Assembly (NCBI GenBank): GCA_032622095.1
Contig: CP136069.1
Span: 120,212,126 to 120,276,125 of the forward strand
Direction: 5' to 3'
DNA length: 64,000 nucleotides
From: Siphonodentalium dalli
Taxonomy: Eukaryota; Mollusca; Scaphopoda; Gadilida; Siphonodentaliidae
Of this stretch, positions 47,414 to 58,889 are shown in pieces. The notes under the pieces are model-generated. The model searched no databases. It saw only the letters and a list, made by a program, of their open reading frames with translations, and was not told the origin of the DNA. Positions within the stretch are counted from its first letter, which is position 1; each line of letters opens with the position of its first letter. Both the position numbers and the translations under genes were made by a program.

Positions 47414-49477
47414 AAAAAACTTACAGTGGTGAGAAGTTTGAAATTTTTTGATATTATTGTTAGGAAACGCTGTTCTTCCAGACAACATAGGCGGCTATAC
47501 CATAGATTTTCTGGTTTTTGTGTCCCACGGGCCTGAAATCGCTTATTTTGGCCATTTTTGCATCAAAATTTCATTTTTCAGGCACCCAATCAAGGGGCAT
47601 AACTCTTGCTACCCCCATTAAAACGACAATTCTGAACCAAAATCTTTAAGTCTAGTATGTGCTCAACCCAGGTATATATACATTGTATATGTGTTGTGGG
47701 ATAACATTTCAGTTATTTTTCATTGAATTGATGCCCCCCTTATTTTGCACCAATCCCTGCAGAAACTGTGGAGTGTCACCTTAAAAACGAGTTATTATGA
47801 CGCCACTTCCGTTGTGGGTTGTACACGTCACTTCCGGCGTTTAGTTTCGACCGGAAACGTTGTTTAAAGCGATCTTCTTGTGCTAGTCTAGCCATAATAT
47901 TGTCTGTTTTCATTTTGTAGAATGGGAATATCCTGAAGTTGCCATTGTTGCATTCTTCCAAATGCCCACTTAGTGGTATCTGTCGATATTCCTTATGATT
48001 TATTTGTTGCCGATGGATGGTCACCCTTTCACGTACAGTGTTTCCTGTTTGGCCTACGTATCCTTCGCCGCATCCATCGCAAGTTATGTAGTATATCAGA
48101 TTTTTTGATTTACAGTCCAAGTCAATATTTGGGAATATTTCAATTTTGTTTTTTAATTGTAATTGTTTCCCCGGAAACACGTGACGGCATGCTTTACATC
48201 GTTTGTCACCACAGCTTGGTATTCAAGGACATCAAGGAATGGTATCTGTTCATGATCTTTCTCCATGCTGAACTGTATTGATGAATCCAGTGAATTTAGA
48301 AGATTGAAGAACGAAGTCAAATTAATTTCAGTATCCTCCCATATGAAAAAACAATCGTCTAGATATCTCTTCCAATTGCTCACTATGTGCGAACTGATTG
48401 TGTTTGAGAATTGTTTTTCGCCTGTTTGTATAACTCAGTCTCTAGAAAACCCATAACTAAGTTTGCATAAGTTGGCGCAAATTTTGTACCCATGGCAGTT
48501 CCTTTCATCTGCATGAAGTATTTGTTATCGAAGAAAAACGTGTTGTTTTCCAGGATAATTGTGATGCTTTCTACGATGAAATTACTGTCGAATCGTTCAT
48601 CAAGTATATCGGTGTATTTTTCTATCCAATATCTCACTGCTCGGGTGCCGAGATCGTGAATTATATTAGAATATAGGCTTACTACATCGAACGTAGTCAG
48701 TAGTGATCCATGTGGTACTTCTGTTGGTAATTTCCGAATAAAATCCATTCCGTCTTTTAAGAAACTAGGATTTTTTTCGCATAGTGGTTTCATAACTATG
48801 TCTAGGAAATTGCTCAGACGGTTTGTTGGGCACGCTGGACCTGCAATAATTGATCTGAGTTTTAGGTCTGTTGGTTCCGCGCAAACTATATATATGTGTT
48901 ATTCTGATTTCGTATGGCTTCTTGAATCTGAACACTTTTGTGAATCTTTGGAAGTCCATAGAAGTTACTGCATCTAAAATCGAAATTGCTAATATAGTCC
49001 TTCTCTTTCGATGTTGTACAGTTTGAAAATTTAGAAACAAGTTTCTTTATTTTTTGCATTGTAGTTTTGTCAGCATTATTTGGAATTTCCTTGTAGAAAA
49101 CTGTGTCGTTGAGCATTTGGTCCACCAATTATTTATAGAAGATTTATCCATTATCACGTGGGCAACCCCTTTGTCCGCCTCCTTCATGATGATCGTGTCG
49201 TCTTTGTGGAGTGCGTCGAGGGCAGTTTTCTCGTGTCGAGAAATGTTATCTTGTACTGCAGAATTGGATTCCGATGGTGGTGATACTTTGGACAATGATT
49301 CTATATAATCGTCTATATGCGTATTTCTTCCTTTTGGTGGTTTAAATTTCGATTTATTCCGGACTAAAGATTCATCAGTGTTACCGTCTTTGTCTCCGAA
49401 GTATTCTATAAGTCGAAGTTTCCTCCCGAACTGTTGTACCTATGTGGATAATTCGTGTGTGTTTTTACTTTTACGTG

Positions 49478-49985
49478 GGTTTTCTAGAGACTGAGTTATA
49501 CAAACAGGCGAGAGAACAATTCTCAAACACAATCAGTTCGCACATAGTGAGCAATTGGAAGAGATATCTAGATGATTGTTTTTTCATATGGGAGGATACT
49601 GAAATTAATTTGACTTCGTTCTTCAATCTTCGAAATTCACTGGATTCATCAATACAGTTCACCATGGAGAAAGATCATGAACAGATACCATTCCTTGATG
49701 TCCTTGTATTGATAAAAGAACAAAAAATCCAAACAGATATTTACTATAAAATAACTGATACACACCAATATCTGGATTTTCGGTCCTGCCACCCATCTCA
49801 CACAAAACGAAATATACCTTATTGTTTAGCGAGACGAGTGTCAGCCATAATCAGTGAACCAACATTACGAGATAAAAGATTGGAAGAACTCTACGTATTC
49901 TTGAAACAACAACATTATCCAGAACAATTAATAATGAATGGCATATATAGAGCGCGGAACACCACATTAGAAGAACTTCGCGCCG

Positions 49986-50028
<43 letters not shown>

Positions 50029-50758
50029 ATACCATTTGTAACCACACACAATCCTCGCCACAACAACATCTCGCGATGTGCAAAGGACCTTTTTCCTATC
50101 CTAGAAAAGAGTGACAAAATGCGATCGCTGGTGAATAAGGACGAAATTATAGATAGTAAGCGCCAACCAAGTAACTTAAAACGAATCCTGACAAAGGCAC
50201 GCTTCACCACAGAAAACAAAACTGAATACCAAGTAAAACGCTGTGGTGACAAACGATGTAAAGCATGCCGTCACGTGTTTCCGGGGAAAAATTACCATTA
50301 AAAAACAAAATGGAAATATTCCCAAATACTGACTTGGACTTTAAATAAAAAAATCTGATATACTACATAACTTACGATGGATGCGGCGAAGGATACGTAG
50401 GCCAAACAGGAAGCACTGTACGTGAAAGGGTGACCATCCATCGGCAATTAATAAATCATAAGGAATATCGACAGATACCACTAAGTGGGCATTTGGAAGA
50501 ATGCAACAATGGCAACTTCAGGATATTCCCATTCTACAAAATGAAAACAGACAATATTATGGCTAGACTAGCACAAGCATATCTCTTTAAACAACGTTTC
50601 CGGTCGAAACTAAACGCCGGAAGTGACGTGTACAACCCACAACGGAAGACACGTCATAATAACTCGTTGTTAATCAATGTCTATTGAAAAATGCAAGAAG
50701 CATGAAAGGCCTATAGACTAAACAATCTGTTCAGACCATGGATTATTCATTTCTACTA
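49478..50758 (+). mobile_element. Penelope-like element 3, 5'-truncated, head-to-head with element 2
   Basis: Plus strand. Starts inside the RT at GFLETELYKQ, includes YLDDCFFIW and the thumb/connection region (TDTHQYLDFRSCHPSHTKRN), then stops at 49990. A run of 34 A (49992-50025) follows directly, then the rest resumes: the RCGDKRCKAC linker and GIY-YIG block (GCGEGYVGQTGSTVRERVTIHR, with one stop near 50346). It ends with the same 87-bp tail, inverted, as element 2. The 5' joints of both copies touch at about 49477/49478. Neither copy is functional. Confidence 0.7.
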
Positions 50759-50759
50759 T

Positions 50760-51610
50760 ATATATACCATCCGTCTAGCATACCAATCGTATATATCAGA
50801 ATCTAAACGGAGACCACGCCGGACAGCATAGCATGCACATGATGCAGCCCGATGGGTAAAACGTGTCCGACAGCAACAACTTCCACATTCGAATTCCCCC
50901 TATCGAAAATTACTGTAGCTTTTTATCCATGTGTGTTTGTGAAAGTTTCCAAGTTACAAACAATGCTAGAGGCATGATTGAACTCGATTTGCGTGATTAG
51001 CGTAACTATATATACACGGTTGAATTGAATAAGACTGTAATTAATGTCGCAATATTAAACCATGCGGATATATTTGACAATGGTGTTTGTTATTAATGAT
51101 CTGCCCATTGTACACGGGATTATACTTCGACATGTATTGGGAAAGACTGGTTTATTGGGAATAAGTTTGTTCAATGAAATAATTTGCCCACTGAAAATAC
51201 GATATACAAATAGTGAGAAATATCACAATATCATGCAATGTTATTTATATGTCACCGTCTATCAATGTTACTTCAGCGGCACAAAGCATGAATGTTTTTA
51301 AAGTTTGATTTAGGTTCATTGTCTTTCCCCGAATGCATATAACTTGTCTCTTTATCGTTCGTGGATCAGATTCAACGTTTAGTGAAAATCGGCGCAAAAC
51401 CATGCCGAGGTGGTTTGGTGGTGAGTATACCAACTTATTGACATACAAAATTTTGAGGAAAGAGAAATGATAGGAGAGAGCTGAGTGAGAGAAAGAGAGG
51501 ATATTATATACGAGCTGGGACATATATAAAGAATCAATTACTGCAACATCGCATTTGGTTTTGTATAGCAACCAAAACAAAATGGCGATTTACTAATGTA
51601 ACTGAAGAAA
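50760..51610. other. Intergenic, no gene seen
   Basis: No supportable feature; short ORFs only. Confidence 0.4.
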
Positions 51611-51611
51611 A

Positions 51612-52210
51612 TCAAAACATAACACGTCATTATAATAATGTTACTGCGCCTCTGCTGCACTGTGCAGATGTTTGTTATTGGTTATAAGCAACTAAATACT
51701 TGAAATTATGCCCCTTGGCATTTGTGTAGGGAAACTCGAGTCAGCATAAAAAAAATACCGACAGCTGAAGGGTGTATAATATCTTCGGTTGTTTAATGAG
51801 AAAGAAAAAAGAAATTCATAGGCTATGTTAATTCCTCGGTCATTTGTGTGGGATTGTTCGTCAAGCGGCTACAAGGGGGTAGTTGTGGAAATGCCAATTT
51901 ATTTCCAGGAATAAGTATGGTGAGGCACCATTTCTTTTTTGACAACTTATGTCCGACGTGGAGTTCTATACGCAAAAATATTTAAAGTTTGACTCAGTAG
52001 GGTAATGAATCGTGGGGATGGCTATTGGCTTAACCCTAACACTGTCGCCTATGGGAAATATTTAGTTGATTGTAACCTATAGTGGACGGGTTTTTGAAGT
52101 GAAAGCTCGTCAGCAACTACTCAAAAAAACCCGCCCACAATATCAAACATCTGCATAGTGCAGCAGAAGAACGGTAACTCTATTATGATGATGTGTTATT
52201 TTTTAATGTG
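51612..52210. mobile_element. Fold-back element around 600 bp
   Basis: AACACGTCATTATAATAATG...CTGCTGCACTGTGCAGATGTTTG on the left matches, inverted, CAAACATCTGCATAGTGCAGCAGAAGAAC...ATTATGATGATGTGTT on the right. The interior is non-coding. Pieces of the same family reappear at 52440-52500 and 53430-53470, so the area is a nest of related insertions. Confidence 0.5.
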
Positions 52211-52226
52211 ATAGAAGCACAATGTA

Positions 52227-52439
52227 CAGTAATTCCCAAAGTAATTGACCACTTAACCACAGCAGAATTATGGGTAATTTTTCAGGATTTAGTCGGAAAT
52301 ATGGATTGTTGCCATTCATCGGAAAGCTCTCGGTGAGAGCTTTCCGATGAATGGAGACAATCCATATTTCCGACTAAATCCTGAAAAATTACCCATAATT
52401 CTGATGTGGTTAAGTGGTCAATTACTTTTGACATTACTG
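52227..52439. mobile_element. Tc1/mariner-type MITE, 213 bp
   Basis: TA|CAGTAAT ... ATTACTG|TA with arms of about 100 bp that are nearly perfect inverses; the centre is GAAAGCTCTCGGTGAGAGCTTTC. A TA duplication and CAGT tips are typical of Tc1/mariner relatives. No transposase. Confidence 0.7.
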
Positions 52440-52506
52440 TAGATGTTTGTTAGCCAGCTTCACTTTAACCCCTCCCACGACAACAAACATCTGTATAGTG
52501 CTTATT

Positions 52507-53413
52507 GTCCCCGAAATTTTCGGTGGACTATTGTAATCAGCCGCGTCCGTCCGTGCGTCCGTCCGTCCATCCGTCTGGCCGTCCGTCCGTCCGCCCGGAG
52601 TTATAACTCCAGTAATGATAATCCGATTTGATTGAAACTTGGTAGTAGGTGTCTCAACCAAGAACCCAGGTGCTCTGCAATTCTTGGTTTTATCCGATGT
52701 TCTTTTATGGAGTTATTTCCTTTTTTTCAACTGTTTTTTTACTTAGAAAATTTCTCACTTTTTCGGTTTCCGGATGATATCTCAAGTTTGGATCCTTTAA
52801 TTGCAAAATACCGTTTTTATGTGGATCGACTTAGAAAATAAAAATTTACTTCTTTTTTCTTTGGTTTCCGGATGATAAACTCAAGTTTGTACTGTTCAAT
52901 TGAAAATTCCGTTTTTTTGTGAGTCATTGATATCAAAATACAGGTCAAGTTCGAATTTGAGTTTGATCCGATAATTTTCTCGATGTTATGGGCTTTTCGA
53001 CTTAGAAAATTCAATTTTCTTGTTTTTTCTCTGGTTTCCGGATGATAACTCAAGTTTGGATTGTTTAATTGGAAATTCTGTTTTATTTGTGTGTCATTCA
53101 TATCAAAATACAGGTTAAGTTCGAATTTGAGTTTGATCCAATGACTTTTCCCAGAGTTATGAGCCTTTCGACTTTGAACAACATTTTTTATAATTTTCTA
53201 TATGAGGGTACCTTCATGGTGTAATCAACTCCTCCAACAGTTTTGATCGTAGATATTTGAAACTTCAGAGTATTGTTACCCACATATTGGAGATGTGCAA
53301 CATGTATATAGATGACGGAAAAATTATTTCTTTACGGAATTATTAACCCTTTCGACATTTTTTTTTATTTCTTTAACAAAGCGGCGTCGACTTGCCGCGT
53401 TTTCGGGGGACAC
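52507..53413. mobile_element. Repeat element with TGTCCCCGAAA-type ends
   Basis: Inverted tips TGTCCCCGAAA (left) and TTTTCGGGGGACA (right). The left part holds a CCGTCCGT microsatellite. The interior has about three diverged units of 150-170 bp with GGTTTCCGGATGATAACTCAAG and CAAAATACAGGT-AAGTTCG. No ORF of note. Confidence 0.5.
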
Positions 53414-53419
53414 TGTGGT

Positions 53420-54440
53420 CTGCTGACCTTTTAACATAACACGTCATCATTACTGGTCTTCTGCGCCGCATGAGATTACTTTGATACTTCGCGATTCAAA
53501 ACTATCCTAAAATGTATTAGTGCCCAAAATACATACATTGCGTCGACATGCAGTATATATTACGTTATAATTACAGCAAAAACAACTATTTTATGATGTT
53601 TGCGTATAGCGAAGTTTAATTTCGGACAAAGCTGTACTGGACAGCTGTAAATGGCTGAACAATTGTTACCACGACAAAGTCCACGTGTAAAAATCACTCA
53701 CACGATCCGTGTCAAGGGTCGTGGTCAATAAAAAGATAATGTATACAGACACACTGACAATTTTGCCTCGGAATGATTCCATCATGTAGTTTTAGGCACA
53801 GGACGTTTGTAAGAATGCATGCATCTTATCAGTGTTATCATTAGGATACTCAATTACTTGTCATTGACTAAAGGAACAGACTGCAGATGGAAATTTATAT
53901 AATTAATACAGATTGGGCGGTCATTTGGTCATCTAGGGGCTCGTAACAACATGGGAGAATACGCTGCTGTCAATACACATCTGTGTCGCATACAAACAGT
54001 ATATACTGCGGGTAACCTATGGGTACGTATACTGAACCTTATTTGACAAATTTGGTAATGAGTGCTTTGTGATTTTCTGGTGCTTTTCATTAAGCTTAAT
54101 TGACTGGCATTTCATCCGGATTGTCATTTAAAACATTTTACATCCTCTGTCTGCCTTATCCTGCTATTTTCACCATGTTTTCATCAAAATTTGGGGTGGG
54201 TCCCCAATTGCCTTTGGAAAAACAACTTGTGTTGGAAGAGTGCGTCTCCGAGATCGGAAATGAAAAAAAATAGCGTTCTCGGGTGGTGGGTCCCGAAAAT
54301 TAAAAAGCTAAAATTTCAACATTGTGTATATCCTGGAGTCCCCCTCCCCGCGGAATCAACAGTAATAATGATATACGTTCAAAACCGGGGCTACTTTGAA
54401 CACTTTTGTAACAGAACGAGTGAGAGAAGTGCGGAGTCGC
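53420..54440. other. Intergenic, no gene seen
   Basis: No supportable gene. A 107-codon ORF at 54191-54514 overlaps the 5S-like sequence in antisense and is rejected. Confidence 0.4.
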
Positions 54441-54449
54441 ACCGAAAGT

Positions 54450-54552
54450 TGGCAACACTCGGAATCCCAAGCCGGTCACCCATCCAAGTACTAACCGGGC
54501 TCGACGTTGCTTAACATCAGTGATCACACAAAGCGTCCAACGACCGTGACCA
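54450..54552 (-). rRNA. 5S rRNA-derived sequence, probably not functional
   Basis: On the minus strand GTTAAGCAACGTCGAGCCCGG, GGTTAGTACTTGGATGGGTG and ACCG-CT-GGGA match the internal control region and 3' half of metazoan 5S rRNA closely. The 5' half (GTCACGGTCGTTGGACGC...GATCACTGAT) is shortened by roughly 15-20 bases and diverged; the opening GTCTACGGCCATACC is absent. No T-run terminator is seen just past the 3' end. A 5S-derived SINE head or pseudogene is likelier than a working gene. Confidence 0.55.
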
Positions 54553-54599
54553 AGAGATGATGATCTAGACCTCTCGATCAGAGAAGTCATCGGCCTTCT

Positions 54600-55185
54600 A
54601 TAGTTACAACGCGACCGCTACACTTTTAAAGATCTTTCGTTCACCGATTGCATAAGACATATCCTTTCTAAATAATAAACAATTGTATATGTTGGTGTAA
54701 CTACGTGTATCCAAACTAAACTGGTATAACTGATTGGAGTCGTGATGGTAGGTATATGCTGATAAAGACGTGTTCAAATAATCCCCTGTTATGGTATATC
54801 ATTATGGTGGTTGAGAATGGGCGGCCATTCGTTCGGAAAATGGTTTGTGATATTCTTACATTCAATATAAGTCTATCCCGTTTTAATAGCAATCTATTTT
54901 AAACCAATATTCTCCATGTTCAAACAAATAGTCGTTCTTGGATTGATTCAATAAGAGACAATTCCATTTTAATAGATATAGATACATAATCAATGTTGAC
55001 CGATGCAGAATTAATGTTCTATTTTAATTTAATAGTATTCATTGTTCAACTAATATATAATAACAAACAATTAGTACAGCTATCGCATATTTAATAAACG
55101 TACATTCCGTTTCAATAGCCATATTGTCTTAATCAATAGACATATTTCAAACCAATAGACGATTTTCCACGATCAATGATTATCG
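54600..55185. other. Intergenic, no gene seen
   Basis: No supportable feature. Confidence 0.4.
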
Positions 55186-55189
55186 TTAT

Positions 55190-55615
55190 CAACCTAATAG
55201 ACCTTATTGTCAAACCAATGATGATGAATGTAAAACCAATGAAGATGAATGTAAACCTATTAACTAAAACCGTAAAACCAATGAAGATGAATGTAAAACT
55301 AATAACTAAAACCGTAATTAAAACTAATAACTAAAACCGTAATTAACTAAAATCGTAAAACCAATGAAGATGAATGTAAAACTAATAACTAAATCCGTAA
55401 TTAACTAAAACCGTAAAACCAATGAAGATGAATGTAAAACTAATAACTAAACCGTAATTAACTAAAACCGTAAAACCAATGAAAATGAATGTAAAACTAA
55501 TAACTAAACCGTAAGTAACTAAAACCGTAAAACCAATGAAGATGAATGTAAAACTAATAACTAAAACCGTAAAACCAATGAAGATGAATGTAAACTAATA
55601 ACTAAAACCGCAATT
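55190..55615. repeat. Satellite of AACCAATGAAGATGAATGTAA units
   Basis: Eight or nine irregular units with the words CCAATGAAGATGAATGTAAA, ACTAATAACTAAA and ACCGTAATTAACT, period variable around 30-60 bp. Confidence 0.65.
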
Positions 55616-56030
55616 ACCGTTAGAGGTCTCTGGTGGCTATGTTGAAGAAACTTTGTTCATGTGACGTCAGAAATATATAAATAAACATGTGAATTCCCAA
55701 TGTCATGTCGGTGTGAAGATTTGCAGTAGGTCCCTATTTGCGGAAATCCCTTCGCGGAGTTCCCCGAATTTGCGGAGGTCCCCTAACATGGGCGAAATAT
55801 GTTGATTTTAAGGAGGGAACGGGTACATATATGTCAATTGATAAGTATTTTAAACAAATAACGACACGATCATCATAATAGTGGTTTGTTCTATCAATTA
55901 TATGCGCCGAGTTCACTTGGTGCAAATCAAACGAATAGTGTACCATGCAGGGGAGTGTTGTATTGTTGCGATATGTAATCCCTAACCATGTTCTGGTATA
56001 CGCGGACATATAGATCTATATAGTGAATAT
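55616..56030. other. Intergenic, no gene seen
   Basis: No supportable feature. Earlier exons of the fucosyltransferase could lie here or upstream but none is recognised. Confidence 0.35.
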
Positions 56031-56035
56031 ATATC

Positions 56036-56743
56036 GCCACATCATTACTGATAATACGACTCATATCCTGTTTCTGGACTCATTATCGCCACACCATTAC
56101 TGATAATACGCATCCTCTTCTATCCAGGACTCACTATCGCCACACCATTACTAATACGCATCATCTCCTGTTTCACGACTCAGTATCGCCACACCATTAC
56201 TGATAATACGCATCCTCTTCTATTCAGGACTCATTATCGCCACAATATTACTGATAATACGCATCCTCTCCTGTTTCATGACTCAGTATCGCCACACCAT
56301 TACTGATAATACGCATCCTCTTCTATTCAGGACTCATTATCACCACACCATTACTGATAATACGCATCCTCTTCTATTCAGGACTCATTATCGCCACATT
56401 ATTACTGATAATACGCATCATCTTCTATTCAGGACTCATTATCGCCACATCATTACTGATAATACGCATCATCTTCTATTCAGGACTCATTATCGCCACA
56501 TCATTACTGATAATACGACTCATATCCTGTTTATGGACTCATTATCGCCACATTATTACTGATAATACACATCCTCTCCTGTTTCTGGACTCATTATCGC
56601 CACATCATTACTGATAATACGCATCCTCTCCTGTTTCAGAACTCGTTGTCGCCACATCATTACTGATAATACGACTCATATCCTGTTTCAGAGCTCATTG
56701 TCGCCACACCATCACTGAAAATACGCCTCCTCTTCTATTTCAG
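56036..56743 (+). repeat. 51-bp minisatellite built from the fucosyltransferase splice acceptor
   Basis: About 14 units, GACTCATTATCGCCACA-C-ATTACTGATAATACGCATCC-CTTCTATTCAG. The last boundary, CCTCTTCTATTTCAG|GACTCATTATCGTCACAG, is the presumed real 3' splice site and first bases of the coding exon. Each unit thus repeats a pyrimidine tract, an AG and exon-like sequence. Confidence 0.7.
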
Positions 56744-57681
56744 GACTCATTATCGTCACAGTCTGCTTCGTCTTTGTGTATTTCACCATCGCAACACTCC
56801 CGACAAGTAAATATCAAAGACGACTTCCGTGGAGTACGCCCAGTTCGACACCGAAGACTGCGCAGAAGTCTTACATATGCACATCAGAAAAGGGTGGAAT
56901 TGGAAACCGGATGTTCGGTTACGCCGCTGCCTACGGAATGAGTCAACTTAAGAATATGTCGTGTATAGTGGACTCAAAAGGTTTGCTAAACAAAGTCTTC
57001 AAAAACTTATCGGCAGAGAAACAAGACGGCGGGGGCGCTTGTGGGAAGTTCAAGGTCATTTGGGAACAGCATGCATGCGCATATAGTTCTAATATTGCTA
57101 ATATCAATGGAAAAGAAAGCGTCCGGTTAGAAATGTATTTGCAATCTTGGAAGTATTTTCGACACGCAGAAAAGGATATAAGAAAACAGTTTGTGTTTAC
57201 CGACAATATTCAGGCGGAGGCCAGGAAACAGTTCTCTGCATTAGTGGGAAAACATAATCCCTCTGAAACGACGTTCGTAGCAGTACATATTCGCCGCGGC
57301 GATATGATTAACCACGCGTATGGATATCTAGTTGCTCCCAAGGAGTATTTCGATATGGCAACGAACTTTCTGAAAAAGTTCTTTAAAAACATGGTGTTCG
57401 TAGTATCTAGTAATGATAAGAATTGGGTGAAGAAGAACATTATGAAGGAAAATATGTATATCATAGAAAAAAATAATCCCGCGGAAGTGGATATGGCCAT
57501 AATGACTTTGTGTAATCATACTGTAACCAGCGTAGGTAGTTTCAGCTGGTGGACTGGGTTTCTGGTCGGTGGAATGGTGACGTATTATCGATATCCGTCC
57601 AAAGCCGGGTCGAATCATCGAACGACGTTTAGTTCAGATATGTTGGACTACTTCTATCCCGGATGGACAGGATTCGAGTGA
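56744..57681 (+). CDS. Alpha-1,2-fucosyltransferase (GT11), last exon
   Basis: Transfers fucose from GDP-fucose to terminal galactose, in the Golgi. The open frame begins after the acceptor at 56743, with no ATG; an upstream exon must supply the start. The first ~16 residues (LIIVTVCFVFVYFTIA) form the signal-anchor of a type II membrane protein, followed by a Pro/Ser/Thr stem. Family motifs follow in order: GGIGNRMFGYAAAYG (acceptor/fold motif), VAVHIRRGDM (donor-binding HxRRGD), FVVSSNDKNWV, and EVDMAIMTLCNHTVTSVGSFSWWTGFL, ending LDYFYPGW. About 310 residues match a typical catalytic domain plus stem. No frameshift or stop is seen. Regulation cannot be judged, but the repeated decoy acceptors directly upstream may affect splicing. 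Confidence 0.85.
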
Positions 57682-58110
57682 TGTGCTAATTTACTCGAGG
57701 TTTCATTTAACCCTTTCTTGCCTAAATTGATCCTCCCATTTAGTTACAAAACAATACATTAGAATAGTCTAATATCCATCTGTAGGGAGAAATATATTAA
57801 GGCCAATATAAAAAAAATTGCTATATTTACATCCAACTTTTTCAGAAAAATAGGGCGGGATGCCGAATTTTATTTTTTTATTATAGATAGATAGATAGAT
57901 AGATAGATTTGATTACTCTTTTCATCGACAAGATATATGAGCATGAACAAAAGGAATTAAACATATAAATTATGCACATACGCGAAGATAACAACATAAA
58001 TGAATGTGACATGTTCCGAGTATATCTCTCTCATTATAATTGTCTAATTAGTTTTTTGGGGTTTGAGATCGTTTGTCTCTTAAAAAATGTACAATTTTCA
58101 GCTATTATCC
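57682..58110. repeat. 3' flank of the fucosyltransferase with dispersed repeat and (GATA)n
   Basis: 57708-57790 (TTAACCCTTTC...CCTCCCATTTAG) is related to 60118-60190 and 60870-60960. A GATA microsatellite lies at 57884-57908. No clear AATAAA close to the stop was found. Confidence 0.45.
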
Positions 58111-58117
58111 GACATAA

Positions 58118-58606
58118 AGGCCCACTTAATTTCCGAACCCCCAGATCACATTATATAAAATATATGCCAGATTATATACATTTGAAAGTGGAAGCTCCAA
58201 AACATTATATTATCAACTTATCCGGTGTAATAAACTATGAACATGTTGTTTTTGTTGAGTTACCGACATGTTTTTTAAAGTTTGATCTGGATTGTAGTGC
58301 AAAGTGTATTATTTTCAATGGAATGGGAATAACTCTATATCTTAAAGATAGAGTTATTCCCATTGCATTGAAAATAAATATATAGTTGGAATTATGTTGC
58401 ATTCTGGGAGTAGCAACGGGGGAAATGTTTGTATGATTTCAGCTATTTACTATTACTCTGTGGGCACCTTCTGAGACACACACGGACGTTCCAAATGGTG
58501 ATGAATTATAGTATTTTAATCATATTTTATGGCATAAATTGTTATTAAAATCGTATATCAAGGCACTATAAAAAAATAATCGGTGACTCGAAAATTAAAT
58601 AGGCCT
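58118..58606. mobile_element. MITE with AGGCCCACTTAATTT ends (copy 3)
   Basis: Left tip AGGCCCACTTAATTTC; right tip AAATTAAATAGGCCT; interior as in copies 1 and 2, including a CATTTTCAATGGAATGGGAATA palindrome near the middle. Flanking TTAA is not intact. The 137-codon ORF across it (57972-58385) is an artefact. Confidence 0.55.
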
Positions 58607-58624
58607 TCAAAACATGGCCGAGTC

Positions 58625-58885
58625 CGTTAATAACATGTGTTTGGCCCTACCCACCCGTTAGTAACATGTGTTCGGCCCTATCCACTCGTTAGTAACATGT
58701 GTTCGGTCCTATCCACCCGTTAGTAACATGTGTTCGGCCCTACCCACCAGTTAGTAACATGTGTTCGGCCCTATCCACCCGTTAGTAACATGTGTTCGGC
58801 CCTATCAACCCGTTAGTTACATCTGTTCGACCCTATCCACCCGTTAGTAACATGTGTTCGGCCCTATATCCACCAGTTAATTGAA
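58625..58885. repeat. 31-bp minisatellite, about 8 copies
   Basis: Unit GTTAGTAACATGTGTTCGG plus CCCTATCCACCC. The copies are highly similar. Confidence 0.75.
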
Positions 58886-58889
58886 TGAC

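Larger units (their letters stand above)
45943..47780. mobile_element. PIF/Harbinger-like non-autonomous element, 1,838 bp
   Basis: Terminal inverted repeats GGTGACACTCCACAGTTTC / GAAACTGTGGAGTGTCACC with a TTA duplication, the target used by PIF/Harbinger transposases. It interrupts Penelope-like element 2. The empty-site sequence can be read from element 3. No transposase or Myb-like ORF is seen. The interior holds a triple CAAGATGGCGGC motif and a T-shaped double hairpin near its right end. Confidence 0.7.
45854..49477 (-). mobile_element. Penelope-like element 2, broken and interrupted
   Basis: Minus strand. N-terminal KEADKGVAHVIMDKS (about 49180), YGLPKIHKS (about 48950), AGPACPTNRLSNFLDIVMKP in another frame, FDVVSLYSNI, MKGTAMGTKFAPTYANLVMGFLE and the catalytic YLDDCFFIW (about 48350). 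Relative to element 3 about 590 bp are deleted after IPFLDVL, fusing to the CKACRHVFPG linker region. The GIY-YIG endonuclease (47776-48180) is well kept: IYYITCDGC, YVGQTG, and RERVTIHR with the catalytic Arg. Frameshifts lie near 48790-48900 and 49050. The last 89 bp (45854-45942) are separated from the ORF by the Harbinger-like insertion at 45943-47780. Confidence 0.75.

Noticed and set aside
49478-50758. Twin-priming inversion as the cause of the head-to-head Penelope-like copies
   Set aside because: The inverted part repeats sequence already present in the other copy, whereas twin priming yields non-overlapping halves.
54191-54514. 107-codon plus-strand ORF
   Set aside because: Runs antisense through the 5S-derived sequence and has no domain.
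57972-58385. 137-codon ORF
   Set aside because: Most of it lies in MITE copy 3 and reads through its inner palindrome.
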